Source of the DNA: Axinella damicornis
Taxonomy: Eukaryota; Porifera; Demospongiae; Axinellida; Axinellidae
Length of the DNA: 64,000 nucleotides
Assembly (NCBI GenBank): GCA_963931865.1
Contig: OZ007512.1
Coordinates: forward strand, 785,627-849,626
Direction of reading: 5' to 3'
The notes beneath the pieces were generated by a model. The model was given only the letters and a program-made list of their open reading frames with translations, did no database searches and was not told the origin of the DNA. The position numbers and the translations under genes were made by a program. Positions 23,223-35,300 of this stretch are shown in pieces. Position 1 is the first letter of the stretch. The number at the start of each line of letters is the position of its first letter.

Positions 23223-26200
23223 CAGATCCAGCAGGTTTCTCCCACAGAAGATGCTGTGTTTGTCCAGCCGTCTTCTCAGCTTCCTGTAGGTGGCAGGTGC
23301 TTCAGATGCTTCTATCCATGTTTCAAATATATGCGTACACTGCAGTCTCAATTTGGAAGTTTCATCAAGTCTGCCCAGTGCATACGTATCCCTCCTTAGC
23401 GTGGCACCCACTAGTCTTGGTTGCAGATTGAGAATTTTTACCAAACTATTGTTGTATAAACATAGGCGATTAGCTAGTTTTGATAGGAAGGCATCCGACA
23501 CAATGCGGTCAGCGTTTTCCTCTGAAAATAGTTCTGTTATGAGATCCGAGGTGAGCAGAGTGTATGGCTCAAAATAGAGGATCTCTGAAACTTGTTTCCC
23601 TGGACTGCCATCAGGGTTTACAAGTGTGATGTCCGGGTGATCTTCAGTACTCCTTGAAGAAATCCTGTCACTGACGTACTCGAGGCTGTACTTGAGGCTG
23701 CGTGGACATTCCTCAACTGCTTGAAGAAGTTCATCACATTTTACTTCAGAATTCATTATGCATTCCTCCACTTCAACACCTGGACAAAACTCCCTCTTTG
23801 CTAACAGGATCACTTTAATCAACCGCGTACGAAGTCTGACGCTATGCACCTCACTACCTTTCACAAATGATACAAATAGCATCACTGTTTTCAAATCTTT
23901 AACTTCAACGTAAGTCGATACTCCACATACGTCATGCCACGTGATCCCATTCGTCCACATTTCACACCTTCGTCTAAGAGTTCGGATTGTGTTCTTGCTG
24001 GTGATTGGCGTGTCTTCATCCCCATGATTCGGTTGAGCAAAGCGGAAGGCAATTCGGAGCAACAAGGATTGGAGAAATTGCACGGTGAAGAATTTGTGCT
24101 TTGCTGAGGAATGCATGAACCAGCCGCAGTAGTACAAACTTTCAGGAGAAAGTCTTTTAGGTTTTTCGGATGTTCTTAGAGCAGGAAAGGAGTAGTAGTC
24201 CTCATCTGCCCCTTCTTCAGGTGACCGCACCAATTCAGTCCTATCAATCCAGTGCCCGTTAACTTGGTGGCAGAACTCAAAGTGCTCTAGAAATCGGACG
24301 ATCATATCGGTATCAAGTTCGGGAAAGGCTTCGCAAATTCTGGACCTGGGAACAACACCAGTGCTGCCTTGTAAACAACGCTGTCGGAAGTTATGCGGAG
24401 AAAACAATTTGCTCCCTACAACAGTTTCACGCAATGATGTAGTGTTGGTCACAACCCAACTATAAACTAAGTCACGGTCATTCTTCAGAAAAGCAACTTG
24501 GCCCCTGTCATGCAGAATCTGGACCAGTGGTAGCAATTCAGCTGGGTCACTCGGAAGCAAGTGCGAATTCCCCTCAAGACCTGCACAGATATCCCCAAGA
24601 GTGACACACACATTGGTATAGTTTTTTCGAACATATGTATGCAGAGCATAACAGTGTTTGTTAATCTTCCCTGCATTTTCTCTGATAGAGTCACAGCTCT
24701 CCTTCAGATAGGAATGAAGGTGATGCAGGCCAGATGAGAAACGCTTTGTACAGTCCACGAATACAAAGAACTTGGGTTCGTAGATTTGATTACAATGCTC
24801 AGAACACATTTTCTGTAGTAAGGTTTGTGCGTGATCAACATCTGCCAGGTCCGCATGGCTCCCAACAACTATGACATGAGGTACCATTTCACTGTCGGCA
24901 CAACACTCCTGGATGAACGACACCCAGTATTGTACACTGCTGCAAATATCGTCGTCACGTTGCGCAATGTTCACCACAACTACAAAGACTCCTCCCACAG
25001 CTTTGCGAGCAGAGAGGATATCTGCATGGATCATGTGGAATTCTCGCTGGCCTGCAAAGTCATAAAACACCACATCGCCCAAGATATCGCTACTGAAACT
25101 AAACGAATCAATTCCAACGGTTTGATGCTTCACTCCTTGAACCTTCTGAAATCGGCCAATTAGCGAACTGAGAATTCCAGGGTTATTCTGAAGAGCTTTT
25201 GTTAACAAACTCTTTCCTGCTAAATGATCTCCCAGAACAAACACCTTTACTGTTGATTCGAGGAGGTGATCGTCTTCGCATTGGTAGTCAAGCAGTTTCC
25301 TAATTTCCTGTGAAGTTGCAATAGTCAGCGGTGTCAACCTCTCTGCATTCCGACACAGTGGATCACTCATTCCAGTTGAGAGAAGAATTGTACAACTTCC
25401 AGTTGGTTGTGTTTGCAAGCAATGTGCAGAGGAGTATCTCCCAATTGTGTGGCGTTGCCTAGGTTACTGACGTTGTCACTGAGTAAATATTGTACTATTT
25501 CAAGTTTGCCACTTGCGCAAGCATAACGTAGCGGCATTCGTCCCTCATCATCCGTACATCGTGGACTGCACTTGTGTTCAGTGATGAGGTATTTGACAAC
25601 ATCAAGATGGCAGGTTAGGCCCTCACTATTCAAAGATACAACTTTGTGTTGACACAACAGGTTATTTGCAGGCTCTGAAACAGAGGTGGTACTTCTCTGA
25701 AATAGCTGTGTCAGCATCATGATTAGGTAAATGATTGTTTGCCAGAACCAAAATAGAGTGCCTTGTAAACTGAACTCGGACTTAGAAGCTATTGCTGAGG
25801 ACTTGCTTCTCTGCACAAAATCAATGTTACCACTTTCGCTGGCTGCATGTAGTGGAGTGTAGCCATCATTGTCAGTGCAGTGTGGATTGCACTTGTGCTC
25901 TGTTATGAGGCACTTCACAATACGCAGATGTCCATACTTGCAGGCAAGGTGAAGAGGAGTGCGGCCATTAGGGGTTGTACTTTCCGGATCGCAGTTCTGT
26001 TCTTTAATAAGGTACTGGGTAATGTCAAGATGACCATGCTTACACGCAAGATGCAGTGGTGTGAAGCCTGAAATGTCTTTCACGTCACCGGGATTCAAAC
26101 CTTGCTCGGCGATGAGGTTTTTAAGAGTTAGCAAGTCACCATCCAAGCAAACCTGGATCATTTGTGACTCAGTATCTGAGCCCATAACGTTACAGTACAG

Positions 26201-26362
26201 TTAGCTTTAGTGAGCCGGTAGAGAGACTTCTCAGTTTGTCAATCCTTCCTGCTTTCTGAACCAGTTCAACCAACAGAGTTGCTTGCAGTGCTGTTGGGGT
26301 TAATGAAGTTGCAATCTAATTAATACTTTCATTATCTGGTAACACGACATGTACCACATCAT

Positions 26363-26462
26363 AGCCTCGTTCCCAGGCCTTCTCACCCCAGCGTTTGTCG
26401 CTTGCAGTACTCCCACGTTAGCACTACAAGCAGCTGGGGGGAGAAGGCCTGAGAACGAGGCT
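26363..26462. mobile_element. Foldback MITE, AGCCTCGTTCCCAGGC family, copy A
   Basis: AGCCTCGTTCCCAGGCCTTC at the left and GAAGGCCTGAGAACGAGGCT at the right are inverted complements with one mismatch, around about 60 bp. Confidence 0.75.
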
Positions 26463-26791
26463 GCCACACCACAGAGCAGTTCTAATATGGATTGGTAACC
26501 AGCAGCGAACAATATTATCCAATTAGCTAACTACTGCATGTTGTATGTACTGTTAACAGATTGGTTGAGAGACGTAGACATGTCGCCGCGGTGTATGTAA
26601 TGATTGTCAATTGTTGGACTTCACACGGCAGGAGAACTTTGATGACTGTATGTACTCAACTGTTACTTCATTTAGCTCAATATACGTACCACCAAGTATG
26701 AGAACATACACATTCGTTTTAGGTATACGATGTGAGTTTCCCACAACTGCTCCCTACAACTATGCAATCAAACTTGTAGCACCATGTTTCA

Positions 26792-26831
26792 TAGCCTCGT
26801 TCCCAGGCCACGCGGCCTGGGAATGAGGCTA
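26792..26831. mobile_element. Minimal 40-bp palindromic MITE with 9-bp target duplication, copy B
   Basis: TAGCCTCGTTCCCAGGCC and its complement are separated by only 4 bp. CATGTTTCA flanks both sides (26783-26791 and 26832-26840). A 9-bp duplication is typical of Mutator-like elements. Related ends occur at 26363-26462, 26898-27281 and singly at about 18458 and 54080. Confidence 0.8.
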
Positions 26832-26897
26832 CATGTTTCAGTGTTGGCAGTGACTAGGTATTAGGGGGCATTTCAAAATTATATTATGTGTATGCTT

Positions 26898-27281
26898 TAG
26901 CCTCGTTCCCAGGCCGTTCCCACCGCCAGTATTTGATCGCTCCCAGTACGAAATACGGCAGGGGAAGGCCTGGGAGATCTGGTCACATACACATGGTAGA
27001 CACACGGAGGGCAGTGCCCAGCGAAGCATCTCAATGTCCGGTCTTGTACTGTCCATCCAAAGGCTGGATGTCAGAGCGTTCGCAAGGCAGACGATCGATA
27101 CCATTCGTGGACAGATCGATGAAAACAGGTATTATAACGGTTGGGCTCTGCACTCTGTGTGTCTACCATCTGTCTACCTGACGTCATCACACGTGACCAG
27201 ATCTCCCAGGCCTCCCCCCACTGCATTTCATACTGGAGGCGATCAAATATTGGCGGTGGGAACGGCCTGGGAACAAGGCTA
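26898..27281. mobile_element. Long-inverted-repeat MITE, AGCCTCGTTCCCAGGC family, copy C
   Basis: Arms of about 115 bp (GCCGTTCCCACCGCCAGTAT against its complement near 27255; GGCCTGGGAGATCTGGTCAC against its complement near 27200) enclose about 150 bp of unique sequence. Confidence 0.75.
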
Positions 27282-27376
27282 TGCATATATGCTTAGCATC
27301 ATAATGGTGACAAATTTGTCAGACCCCCCCCACGCCCTCACAAGACTAAGGCTGCACATGCACGCGGTTATACCTC

Positions 27377-27378
<2 letters not shown>

Positions 27379-27423
<45 letters not shown>
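27379..27423. repeat. Poly-C tract of about 45 bp
   Basis: Uninterrupted C run. Its length may be inexact in the assembly. Such runs recur at 9880-9955, 53833-53853 and 59770-59794, usually inside small transposons. Confidence 0.9.
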
Positions 27424-27425
<2 letters not shown>

Positions 27426-27495
27426 ATGTCACTGATGCTAAGCGTACATATTTTTGAAGCTGAGGGAAGCAAAATATGGTATTGCCAGTGACCCA

Positions 27496-28553
27496 CTCAC
27501 TGCATGTAAGGGCTGGGTCGAGTTGACCACAGCAAGAATTTCGCGCGCCGTGCGTATCTATGGAAACGATTGCATACGGCACTAAATGTCATCTGATTGC
27601 GGTTGGTTTATTACGTTACAGAATGCCATGAATAGTGAATTCGTGTTTTATTGGACTGCATACGGCATCCATCTTCAAGCGATTGCAAAGCGCTAGCGAT
27701 CTAGCATTGGACGCCGATGTCCGAGGTGCCCTGCCTGCTGTACAGACGAGTTTGTTCGTTGGAAACGGTAAAACGACCCCATGAGAAGAGTGGGGCGTGG
27801 TCACTTGTCCCGTGACTTTCAGGCCTTTGGAGCTATCCCGGAGTGGTTTTCAAAGCTTCAATTCTATTGGCTATAATAACAATATAAACCACACCCTAAC
27901 CTGCCATAATATACCCTAACTATGCACTGTATGACGTAAGTGACCTAAGTGAACCAATCAGAAGCGAGCTTAGAAAACGACTCCGGTACTGTAGGGCCTT
28001 TGCGGTTGATATGGCCGCAAATCAGAGAGTGAACAAAAAGTCGAGCGATACGGATTATGTGTGCTTTGGTATTCTTGACCTTACCGGTGGCAATCCAAAG
28101 AGTACAAATGGCTGCGTCTGCCTACCGGGTAGATTGTGGAAATATTGCTCGTAGGAGTTGCTGTGACAGAAACTATGCTCCCACTGGCCATCTCTGGAGT
28201 GGCTGTTTGCGTCGTAGAGCAACTTCCCGGCTGAGTTCGAGAAATCTACCCGGTAGGTTTTGAGTTGGTTATGTGTACGTTCGAACGGTACCACTCAGTA
28301 CGCTCTAGCTAACCGGCACATAATCCGTATATCAGTCTTTCTGTATGTTTATGTTGGCAACGCTGGTCCCACCCACTGACGTCATGTAATAGTTATGACG
28401 TAATTGAATATACATAGGTGGAGTTTTGAGGTTTCACTTTCATATTATCATCAACAACATGGAACACAATGATCTATGTCTGTGTAAAACCAAGGTGAAG
28501 TTGGCATACAAATATGTACATCCTAGCCCGACCCAGGCCTTACAGGCAGTGAG
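27496..28553 (-). mobile_element. Transposon-like element, long copy (inverted relative to 19036-19909)
   Basis: The inverted ends are CTCACTGCATGTAAGG and the complement of GGCCTTACAGGCAGTGAG. It matches the complement of 19036-19909 through most of its length but keeps an extra stretch of about 180 bp (27828-28005). No transposase was recognised. Confidence 0.75.
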
Positions 28554-29351
28554 CACACAGTGGAACCTTCCTCTGTGCATAGGGTCTGGTTCAATGACTA
28601 GCTAGTGGCTCGCTTAACCACATATCCACAGGCCAAGTTGTCTTACTCATGCGCAGTCAGACCCTCTTCCAGGGAGTGGGCGTGGTTAGGATCACGAATA
28701 TACTGCATCGAGCTATTGAGGTCTGCCTTATGTGTGCATACAGACTAATACAGTTTCATGCTGCGGTACTTGACAGGACAGGCCTTACAGGGTGAGTTCA
28801 GTGGACATGCATATCCGTGAGATGACACTCCCTCAGTACTCCCTACGATCTTAGAATGCTACGATAGTCTCAAAATACCTAGCTCAGTACTATCAAGAGC
28901 GAGAAATTACCTCAGTGAAATGTGTCTCCTCAGTTGCCGAGTCCTGGGTACGCCCGCTAGGCTGCGTATATAGTGCACCGTCACTCGCTCAATTACATCC
29001 TGGCTCTATTGATCCCGGATCCCCGCAAGGAAGTAATCATGATCATGTGACTTCCGGTTTGCAGCTTCGAGGTAACTTGAATGCATGCAACTTTTGCTTT
29101 AGCTATAATCAAACCTGAGAGCACACTATTCTCCAGTTATACTGGATCGTGAATTTCCTGTGCATCCTAGATACTGCAGCACAGATGTACCCTGGTTAGC
29201 TAGCTACCAGGATATTTGGCTCTGCCTCCGCTTGATAGGTGTATCATGTGAAACATGCACCTCCAATGTAGCTAGTAGGACACATAGGCAATTCAACTTT
29301 TCATCCAGTGCTAATAGCTAGCTAGCGGGTAGCTACATGCACTGTTAAAAT
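28554..29351. other. Spacer, no gene seen
   Basis: No convincing exon or repeat, apart from short TAGCTAGC runs. Confidence 0.4.
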
Positions 29352-29542
29352 TGGGATGCTCATTCGCATGTTCCAGAATAGCACCCTGCTACAGTGGCAC
29401 TGGTTTCCATGGCAACCTTGATACTTAACCATGGTTTCCAAAAAATCTCAATGTTCTTTTTCCTTTTATACCAAGGTTACTATGGAAACCACTGCAGCAC
29501 CCATGCAGGGTGCTATTCTGGAACATGCGAATGAGCACCCTA
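29352..29542. mobile_element. Foldback MITE with arms of about 75 bp
   Basis: GCTCATTCGCATGTTCCAGA at the left and its complement TCTGGAACATGCGAATGAGC at the right begin long inverted arms (also AATAGCACCCTGC and GGTTTCCATGG against GGTTTCCATAG on the other strand) around a loop of about 25 bp. Confidence 0.85.
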
Positions 29543-29593
29543 ATATTAGCTAACAGTGTGTGCAAGTTTCCTGTACCGTGCATGCAACCTACA

Positions 29594-29932
29594 GTCATAG
29601 CTACACAAACAGATCTAGTAGCCAACTCTCGTACTGTAATATAGCTAGCTGCAATTATAATGCTAACTACACAAACAGATCTAGTAGCCAACTCTCGTAC
29701 TGTAATATAGCTAGCTGCAATTAATGCTAACTACACAAACAGATCTAGTAGCCAACTCTCGTACTGTAATATAGCTAGCTGCAATTAATGCTAACTACAC
29801 AAACAGATCTAGTAGCCAACTCTCGTACTGTAATATAGCTAGCTGCAATTAATGCTAACTACACAAACAGATCTAGTAGCCAACTCTCGTACTGTAATAT
29901 AGCTAGCTGCAATTAATGCTAACTACACAGAC
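29594..29932. repeat. 64-bp tandem repeat, about five copies
   Basis: GCTAACTACACAAACAGATC starts units at 29662, 29726, 29790, 29854 and (partial) 29918; a partial unit precedes them. The copies are almost identical, so the array is recent. Confidence 0.9.
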
Positions 29933-30112
29933 AGAAAAGTGAAAGAAAGTTTGTACTTGCAGCTAGTATTTAGTCAACATTAGTTTTCACCAATGATTGA
30001 AGTGTGGATCAAAAAATCATATCCCAGATGTTGAATGATTTCCTTAAATTCTACAACAGAGAGCCAGGGACCAATCACTAGAAACATAGTATATAGCAGC
30101 TATCTACTTGTC

Positions 30113-30215
30113 CAAATTTAGGCCACTGTGGGTCCACACAATGTGCCAGGGGAAAACCTCACCGACTTGGCTAAGGAAAAAACCCTCAGATAATATGGCT
30201 CCTAACACAGGTCCA
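30113..30215 (-). other. Conserved non-coding block downstream of the gene 3 death-domain exon
   Basis: CACACAATGTGCCAGGGGAA, AACCTCACC and TGGCTCCTA recur in the same order at 42175-42280 (3' of gene 4) and 61225-61330. This is likely a 3' UTR or 3' flank element of the family. Confidence 0.55.
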
Positions 30216-30329
30216 TAATCATAGTGTAAGGTGGTACAACATAAATAGGCTACAAAAAATAATCACACAAAATGGACGTGGAATAAAACAACAAATGTGT
30301 GGCTGTGTGAATGTTGTGGATGTGTCTGC

Positions 30330-31051
30330 TCACAGTGTTTTCTCCGTCCCACCGACCCCACAAGAACCACTGCTCATTTCAGCCGTTGCCTCCTGTTCTG
30401 AACCTTCACACTTTAATACTCCGTATTCGGTGACACTGACTTTCTTTGCTGATTCTTCACAAACTTCTGAATCTTCTGTAACAGTTTCAACGTCTGCAGC
30501 AGAGAACTTCTGTTCCAGTTTAGGATCGGTACCTTGAGGTCTGGCGGATCCATTTCCAAGAGATTCACCATCAATAATGTTATTAGCAGGTATGTCAGTA
30601 TCTCTCCGTTTCAAAGTTTCAACATCTCCAGTGAGCACATTAGCAACAACTGTCTGTTCCACTGAGTTTTGACGCAGTTTATCAGGTTCAAAACCTCCAT
30701 CAGGTATTACTACAGCGACTCCTTGCTCTGAATTGTGCAGACATTTGACAGCTTCAATCTCTCCAGCTAGTGTGGTCAGTTCTAAGTCACGTAACACTTC
30801 AGTGAGGGTCTCCCAGGTGACGGGATGCTTGCCCCTGCCTGCAATCCACTGTTGGATGATCTCACAATTGATTTGTCCCACATCATTCTTGTGTTTGTGA
30901 GTGATAGAGTTCACCCTTGCCATAGTGTCGTCCTCTAGAAGAAAGAGACCAAACTGGTGATACTGAACACCGATCTCCTGGGGAATGTTGATCCTTCTGT
31001 CTTTTGCTCGAAACCGGATACACTCCATCAAGGTCGGTCGGTCTGCTTGGT
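30330..31051 (-). CDS. Death-domain terminal exon of gene 3
   Basis: The exon starts after a strong tttctctatcag acceptor in phase 1 and encodes DQADRPTLMECIRF, then INIPQEIGVQYHQFGLFLLED, EIIQQWIAGRGK, HPVTWETLTEVLRDLEL and LAGEIEAVK: the death-fold module. A low-complexity, acidic tail of about 130 residues follows to the TGA at 30330-30332. The exon itself is intact although exon 1 of gene 3 is broken, so it might still be expressed from another promoter or as a small adaptor. If read alone, the nearest upstream ATG gives 31088. Confidence 0.75.
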
Positions 31052-31575
31052 CTGATAGAGAAACATTCAGCAATATTAATGGAGGCAATTATATCAAAGA
31101 TTACAAGCATGCACATACCGTAAGTGTAAAGCACATCACGCACTAGCTAACAACATCCCACATGCAAACTTAGAGGAAGAGGTCGGCCGAGCATGAAATC
31201 AAAGTGACAGCGAAACAGCAGCTTGTATATGTGGGAAAAAATATGGTCTGACTTTCCGCAATGCAACCCACTAGCTAATAGCGGCTATAAGGCATTGCCT
31301 GTGATGTCAGTGCTTATTAGAGGTATAATGTTGCAGTATAGTATAGTGCTCTTGCATACTGTACGTGTGTGTTTATCACCTAATCGATTAAACATGAACA
31401 TAATTTAGCCCTATAGGCCTCTGGTGGACCAGCTGTCCGTAATTGCTCTTTACTGTGCAGTGTAGCTAGTACAGCACTCCGGACAAGAGAGCAGAACTGA
31501 TCACGGTGGCACAACACAAAGCTTCATGAAGCTAACTATAACTACTATATATGCTAGGTATCTTGGGCTAGGAAG

Positions 31576-31813
31576 GAGATATGAAGCTGGGATTTGCACC
31601 ATTGTGATCAGCATGAATGGAGCTTTCCAATGATGTCGGTTTTGCTGTCAGTTGAATTTTGACCCAAAATCATGAAAAACCATGGATTTATAGCCTTTGG
31701 TCGAGTGCGATTTTTGGCAAAAATGTGACCAACATTAAAAATCATTTTAAGGACATCATTTGAAAGTCCTTTGCATGCAGACCATAATTGCACAATTCCC
31801 AGCCTCATATCTC
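31576..31813. mobile_element. MITE with inverted arms of about 65 bp
   Basis: GAGATATGAAGCTGGGA at the left and TCCCAGCCTCATATCTC at the right are inverted ends. The similarity continues inward to AATGATGTC and GGACATCATT. Confidence 0.75.
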
Positions 31814-31997
31814 AATCACATGCCCTACCCAGTGCAACATTGAAGTCTATTCCCAATCTATTGTTCATTGATCTATTTTGGGCAGAACTGGTGCATCAGT
31901 CACCCTATAGAGCAGGAGTGCTGTTTCTGCCAATTTAGACTTCATTTGCATGCCATTTGTCATTATTAGTTAATGTGCCAATTAAAAACTACCTCAG

Positions 31998-32061
31998 TTT
32001 AGCACCAAAGTGTTACAATTTTCTGTGAAATTGTTGAAAATGTGACACTTTTGGTGCTAAA
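31998..32061. repeat. Short hairpin, stem about 25 bp
   Basis: TTTAGCACCAAAGTGTTACA and TGTGACACTTTTGGTGCTAAA fold back around a 14-bp loop. It lies in the gene 3 intron and is possibly a relic of a foldback element. Confidence 0.75.
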
Positions 32062-32293
32062 ATAGCACTCCATTTTTTATGTGCGTGAATTGTTGCGACT
32101 AGCGCATGCAAACGACAGTTCCATAGCCCTAGCTTGTGAAAAGAAACTACAGATTGGACACAACAACCAGCCTACAACTGATGAGCAGTGTCTACACTAG
32201 TAGTAGCAGTGTTGAAGTATAGGGCCTTCCTACTCCACAAACATTTCAGCCATTGCTGCTGATACAATAGATATGGAAACGTGATTATCATAC

Positions 32294-32351
32294 CAGGCAG
32301 TGAACTCTCCACTTCATGCTCTCCTCCGTATTCATCTCCACTTTCAAGTAA
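32294..32351 (-). CDS. Acidic linker exon of gene 3
   Basis: A 58-bp exon between ccactgcag| and CCTG|GTATGA encodes LLESGDEYGGEHEVESSLP, phase 0 to phase 1, as in genes 2 and 4. It survives although the end of exon 1 has been deleted. Confidence 0.55.
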
Positions 32352-35300
32352 CTGCAGTGGAATACACACAGCCAGTGAAGCTATCATGATATTTTGTGTT
32401 GACCTAGTCATGAAAAGTAGCTATGACCAATTTTGTAGAGGGTGTGAAGAAGCATACAGTCATATGTCTTCAATTGTGGCAGAGGTTGAGAAAACAATAT
32501 TATTAGCTGTGGTTAATGATGACCCAACTGTCACCAATGTCTTTGTGGTTTCTAGAAGAAGAATTTGAGCTTTCTCATGCAGAGTTTGAAAGAGCGGTAG
32601 TAACTTGGTTGGAGAGCTTGGGAGCAAGTAGGAATTGTTTTCAAAATCTTTGGAGATATTCCCAAGAGTGCATCCTTGAACACCTGTGTTAGAGTAGGTT
32701 TTCCGAATGTATCTGTGTAGGATGTAGCAACGCTGATCAATGCTGCCTGTATTATCTCTGATGATGTTACAAGTCTTCCTCAAGTACGAGCAAAGGAGAT
32801 CTAACTCGTAAGAAGCAGGTCTTGTGCAGTCTAAGCATACGATTCCCTCAGCTTTATAAAAGTGGCCAACATTGTCTGAGAGTTGATCATGAGAAAACCC
32901 TTTAAGCAGCATGAACGCCTGGTCAACATCTCCACTGGCTAGTTGATCAGCATGGCTTCCAACAAATATGACACAAGGCTTTGTCTCACTGTGAGCACAG
33001 CATTCCTGAATGAATGACACCCAGTATTGCAAGCTTTTGGAAATATCATCCTCGCACTGAGAAATGTTTACAACGAGCAGATAGATCCCAGCGGTGTTAG
33101 AGGAGGAGTTCTGAAGAAACGCTGCGTGACTTGTGTAGAATTCTCGCTGGCCTGCAAAGTCATAGATTACAACATTCCCAAATTCATTGCTACTGAAACT
33201 AAATGAATCTATTCCGGCCGTTTGTTGTCTCGTTCCTTTAACTCTCTGAAATTGACCAATCAGTGAATTGAGGAAGCCGGAATTAGTCTGGATGGCTTTT
33301 GACAATGAGCTCTTTCCTGCCAAGGGATCACCAAGAACCATCACCTTGACAACTGACTCCAGTGGGTATTTCCCCTCACAGTAACGGTCGAGCAACTCCC
33401 TCACTTCTGGTGAGGTTGATATTTCCACTGGGGTCAGCCCTTCATCATTTCTGCACAGCGGATCACATTTCCCTGTGGAGAGAAGGAACTGTACAACCTC
33501 AATCTGGTTGGTTGTGCAAGCGGAGTGCAGTAGCGTGTCCCCTGAGTGTGTAGTGTGGACTAGATCACTGAATTTTTCACTGTGGAAATATTGTACAATT
33601 TGAAGTTGTCCGCTGGCACAAGCGTAATGCAGTGGATTCCGTCCCTCCTTGTCAGTGCATTGCGGGTTGCAATTGAACTCAGCTATGAGGAACTTGACGA
33701 CATTGAGGTAACGGTTTGTGGGTTGCTCGGTTTCAAGATCTGCCATTGAAATACCGCCAGTGATGCCAACATCTGATTGGTCATCGGCAGGATCTGGAAG
33801 AGTCTGTGCAAGCAATGTGAGCGGATAAACAATCGCTTGCCAAATGTAGAGAAGTATTGTGTGTAAGCTGAGACTCGAATCATCACTTAAAGCTGAAAGA
33901 TGGCGCACTTCAGCTGCCTTGAATGCTGATTGGATGACTCCACAGGCCAAGTGCAGTGGTGTGATACCATGTTCATCCCCTGAATGTGGGTCACAACCGC
34001 ATTCATCGATGAGATACCGAACAATGTTGGGTTTTCCCATTATACAACTTGAAACCAGGAGATCTCGGCTGGTTTCATTTCCAGAGCTGCATTCTGACAA
34101 CAGGTACTTAATAACATTTAGTTGCTCACTAATGCAGGCACCAGTGAGAGATGAATGTGGGCTACATTTCTGTTCCCGGACGAGCCGTTTTACGACTTCA
34201 AGTTGTCCTGCAATAACTGCTGAGTCAAGTGACGTGACTTCACCTTGTGCACCACTGTTAGCTCTCGGATCACAACCACAGTCTGCAACCAGGTATTTGG
34301 CTACTTCAAGATGGCCAAATGTGCAGGCTGCAACAAGTGGGGTGAGGCTTCCTTGACCAGCACAGCGAGGATCACACCCACATTCATTGACCAGGTACTT
34401 AGCTATTTCAACATGTCCATAACTGCAGGCTTCAGTTAGTGGAGTGTTGCCAAACGCATCAATCGAAGAAGGATTAAAGCAAGATTGGGTAGCATGGAAC
34501 TTAACTGCAGCAAGGTCCCCACTTCTGCAAGCGCTGTGTAGCTTGGTGGATGTTCTATTGAAAGTGTTGCTGGTTGAACGATCATCCGACAACAAGGAAT
34601 CTTCAATCCCCAGTAGACTAGGTAGATCAAGGAGTGGTAAATTGCTGAACAAGCTGCCAAGGTTAGATTCACAATTGCATTCTTCACTGAGATAGGCAAC
34701 GACCTCGTGATGTCCACCTACCTGAGCAAGGTCTAGCGCAGTTATACCGTTGCTACCAGTGGTATAGTCTGGATTACGTTGCACGCGGTAATCAGGTATT
34801 TCACAATGTGAAGGTGCCCTTGCGCAGAGGCCATATGCAATGGTGTAAACCTTGATAAGCTTAACTTCAATGGTTTAATCACTATTTGCATGAATGGGTT
34901 TTGATCTGCATTCAATTCTTTTATGACTTCCTCAAATAGTTGATCAGACGTGCATTCTGGATTGCAGTCACAGTTCTGCTGATTGGCAAGGTATTCAACC
35001 ACATTGAGATGCCCTTTATCACAAGCCACGTGCAATGGAGTCACACCACCACGGCCACTGCACTGCGGATTACAGTTGCATTCAGTGATGAGGTAGTTCA
35101 TAATGCTAACATGGCCATTGGCAGCAGCTGCATGCAGTGGAGTAAGGCTCTCAGTGCCAATGCAATCTATGCTGCAGTTGTGGTTTGTAATGAGGTACTT
35201 GACAACGTCAAGGTGACCGTTTTGGAAAGCATAATACAGTGGAGATTTGCTATCTTTGTCAGCAATTTCGGAATAACAGCTGACTCCAGCAGTAAGATAC

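Larger units (their letters stand above)
21063..26185 (-). pseudogene. Gene 2: short ankyrin-ROCO-death gene with one frameshift
   Basis: Exon 1 (23223-26185) begins MGSDTESQMIQVCLDGD. It holds about six or seven ankyrin repeats, a hydrophobic insert (LFWFWQTIIYLIMMLTQLF), Roc (GDHLAGKS near residue 317, DFAGQREFH, VGSHAD), COR and a death-like end closing FCGRNLLDL before a CTG|GTACGT donor at 23221-23222. Acidic (22474-22537) and death-domain (21063-21388) exons follow. A single G is missing at about 25385 (gagagaa-gaattg against gagagaaggaactg in gene 3). This breaks the frame between the last ankyrin and Roc; restoring one base makes exon 1 exactly 988 codons. Either the gene is newly inactivated or this is an assembly error. 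The array is far shorter than in genes 1 and 4. The two halves read separately would span 25367-26185 and 23172-25418. Confidence 0.8.

Noticed and set aside
27034..27435. Frame ending in polyproline
   Set aside because: The proline run is a translated poly-C tract and the rest is a foldback element.
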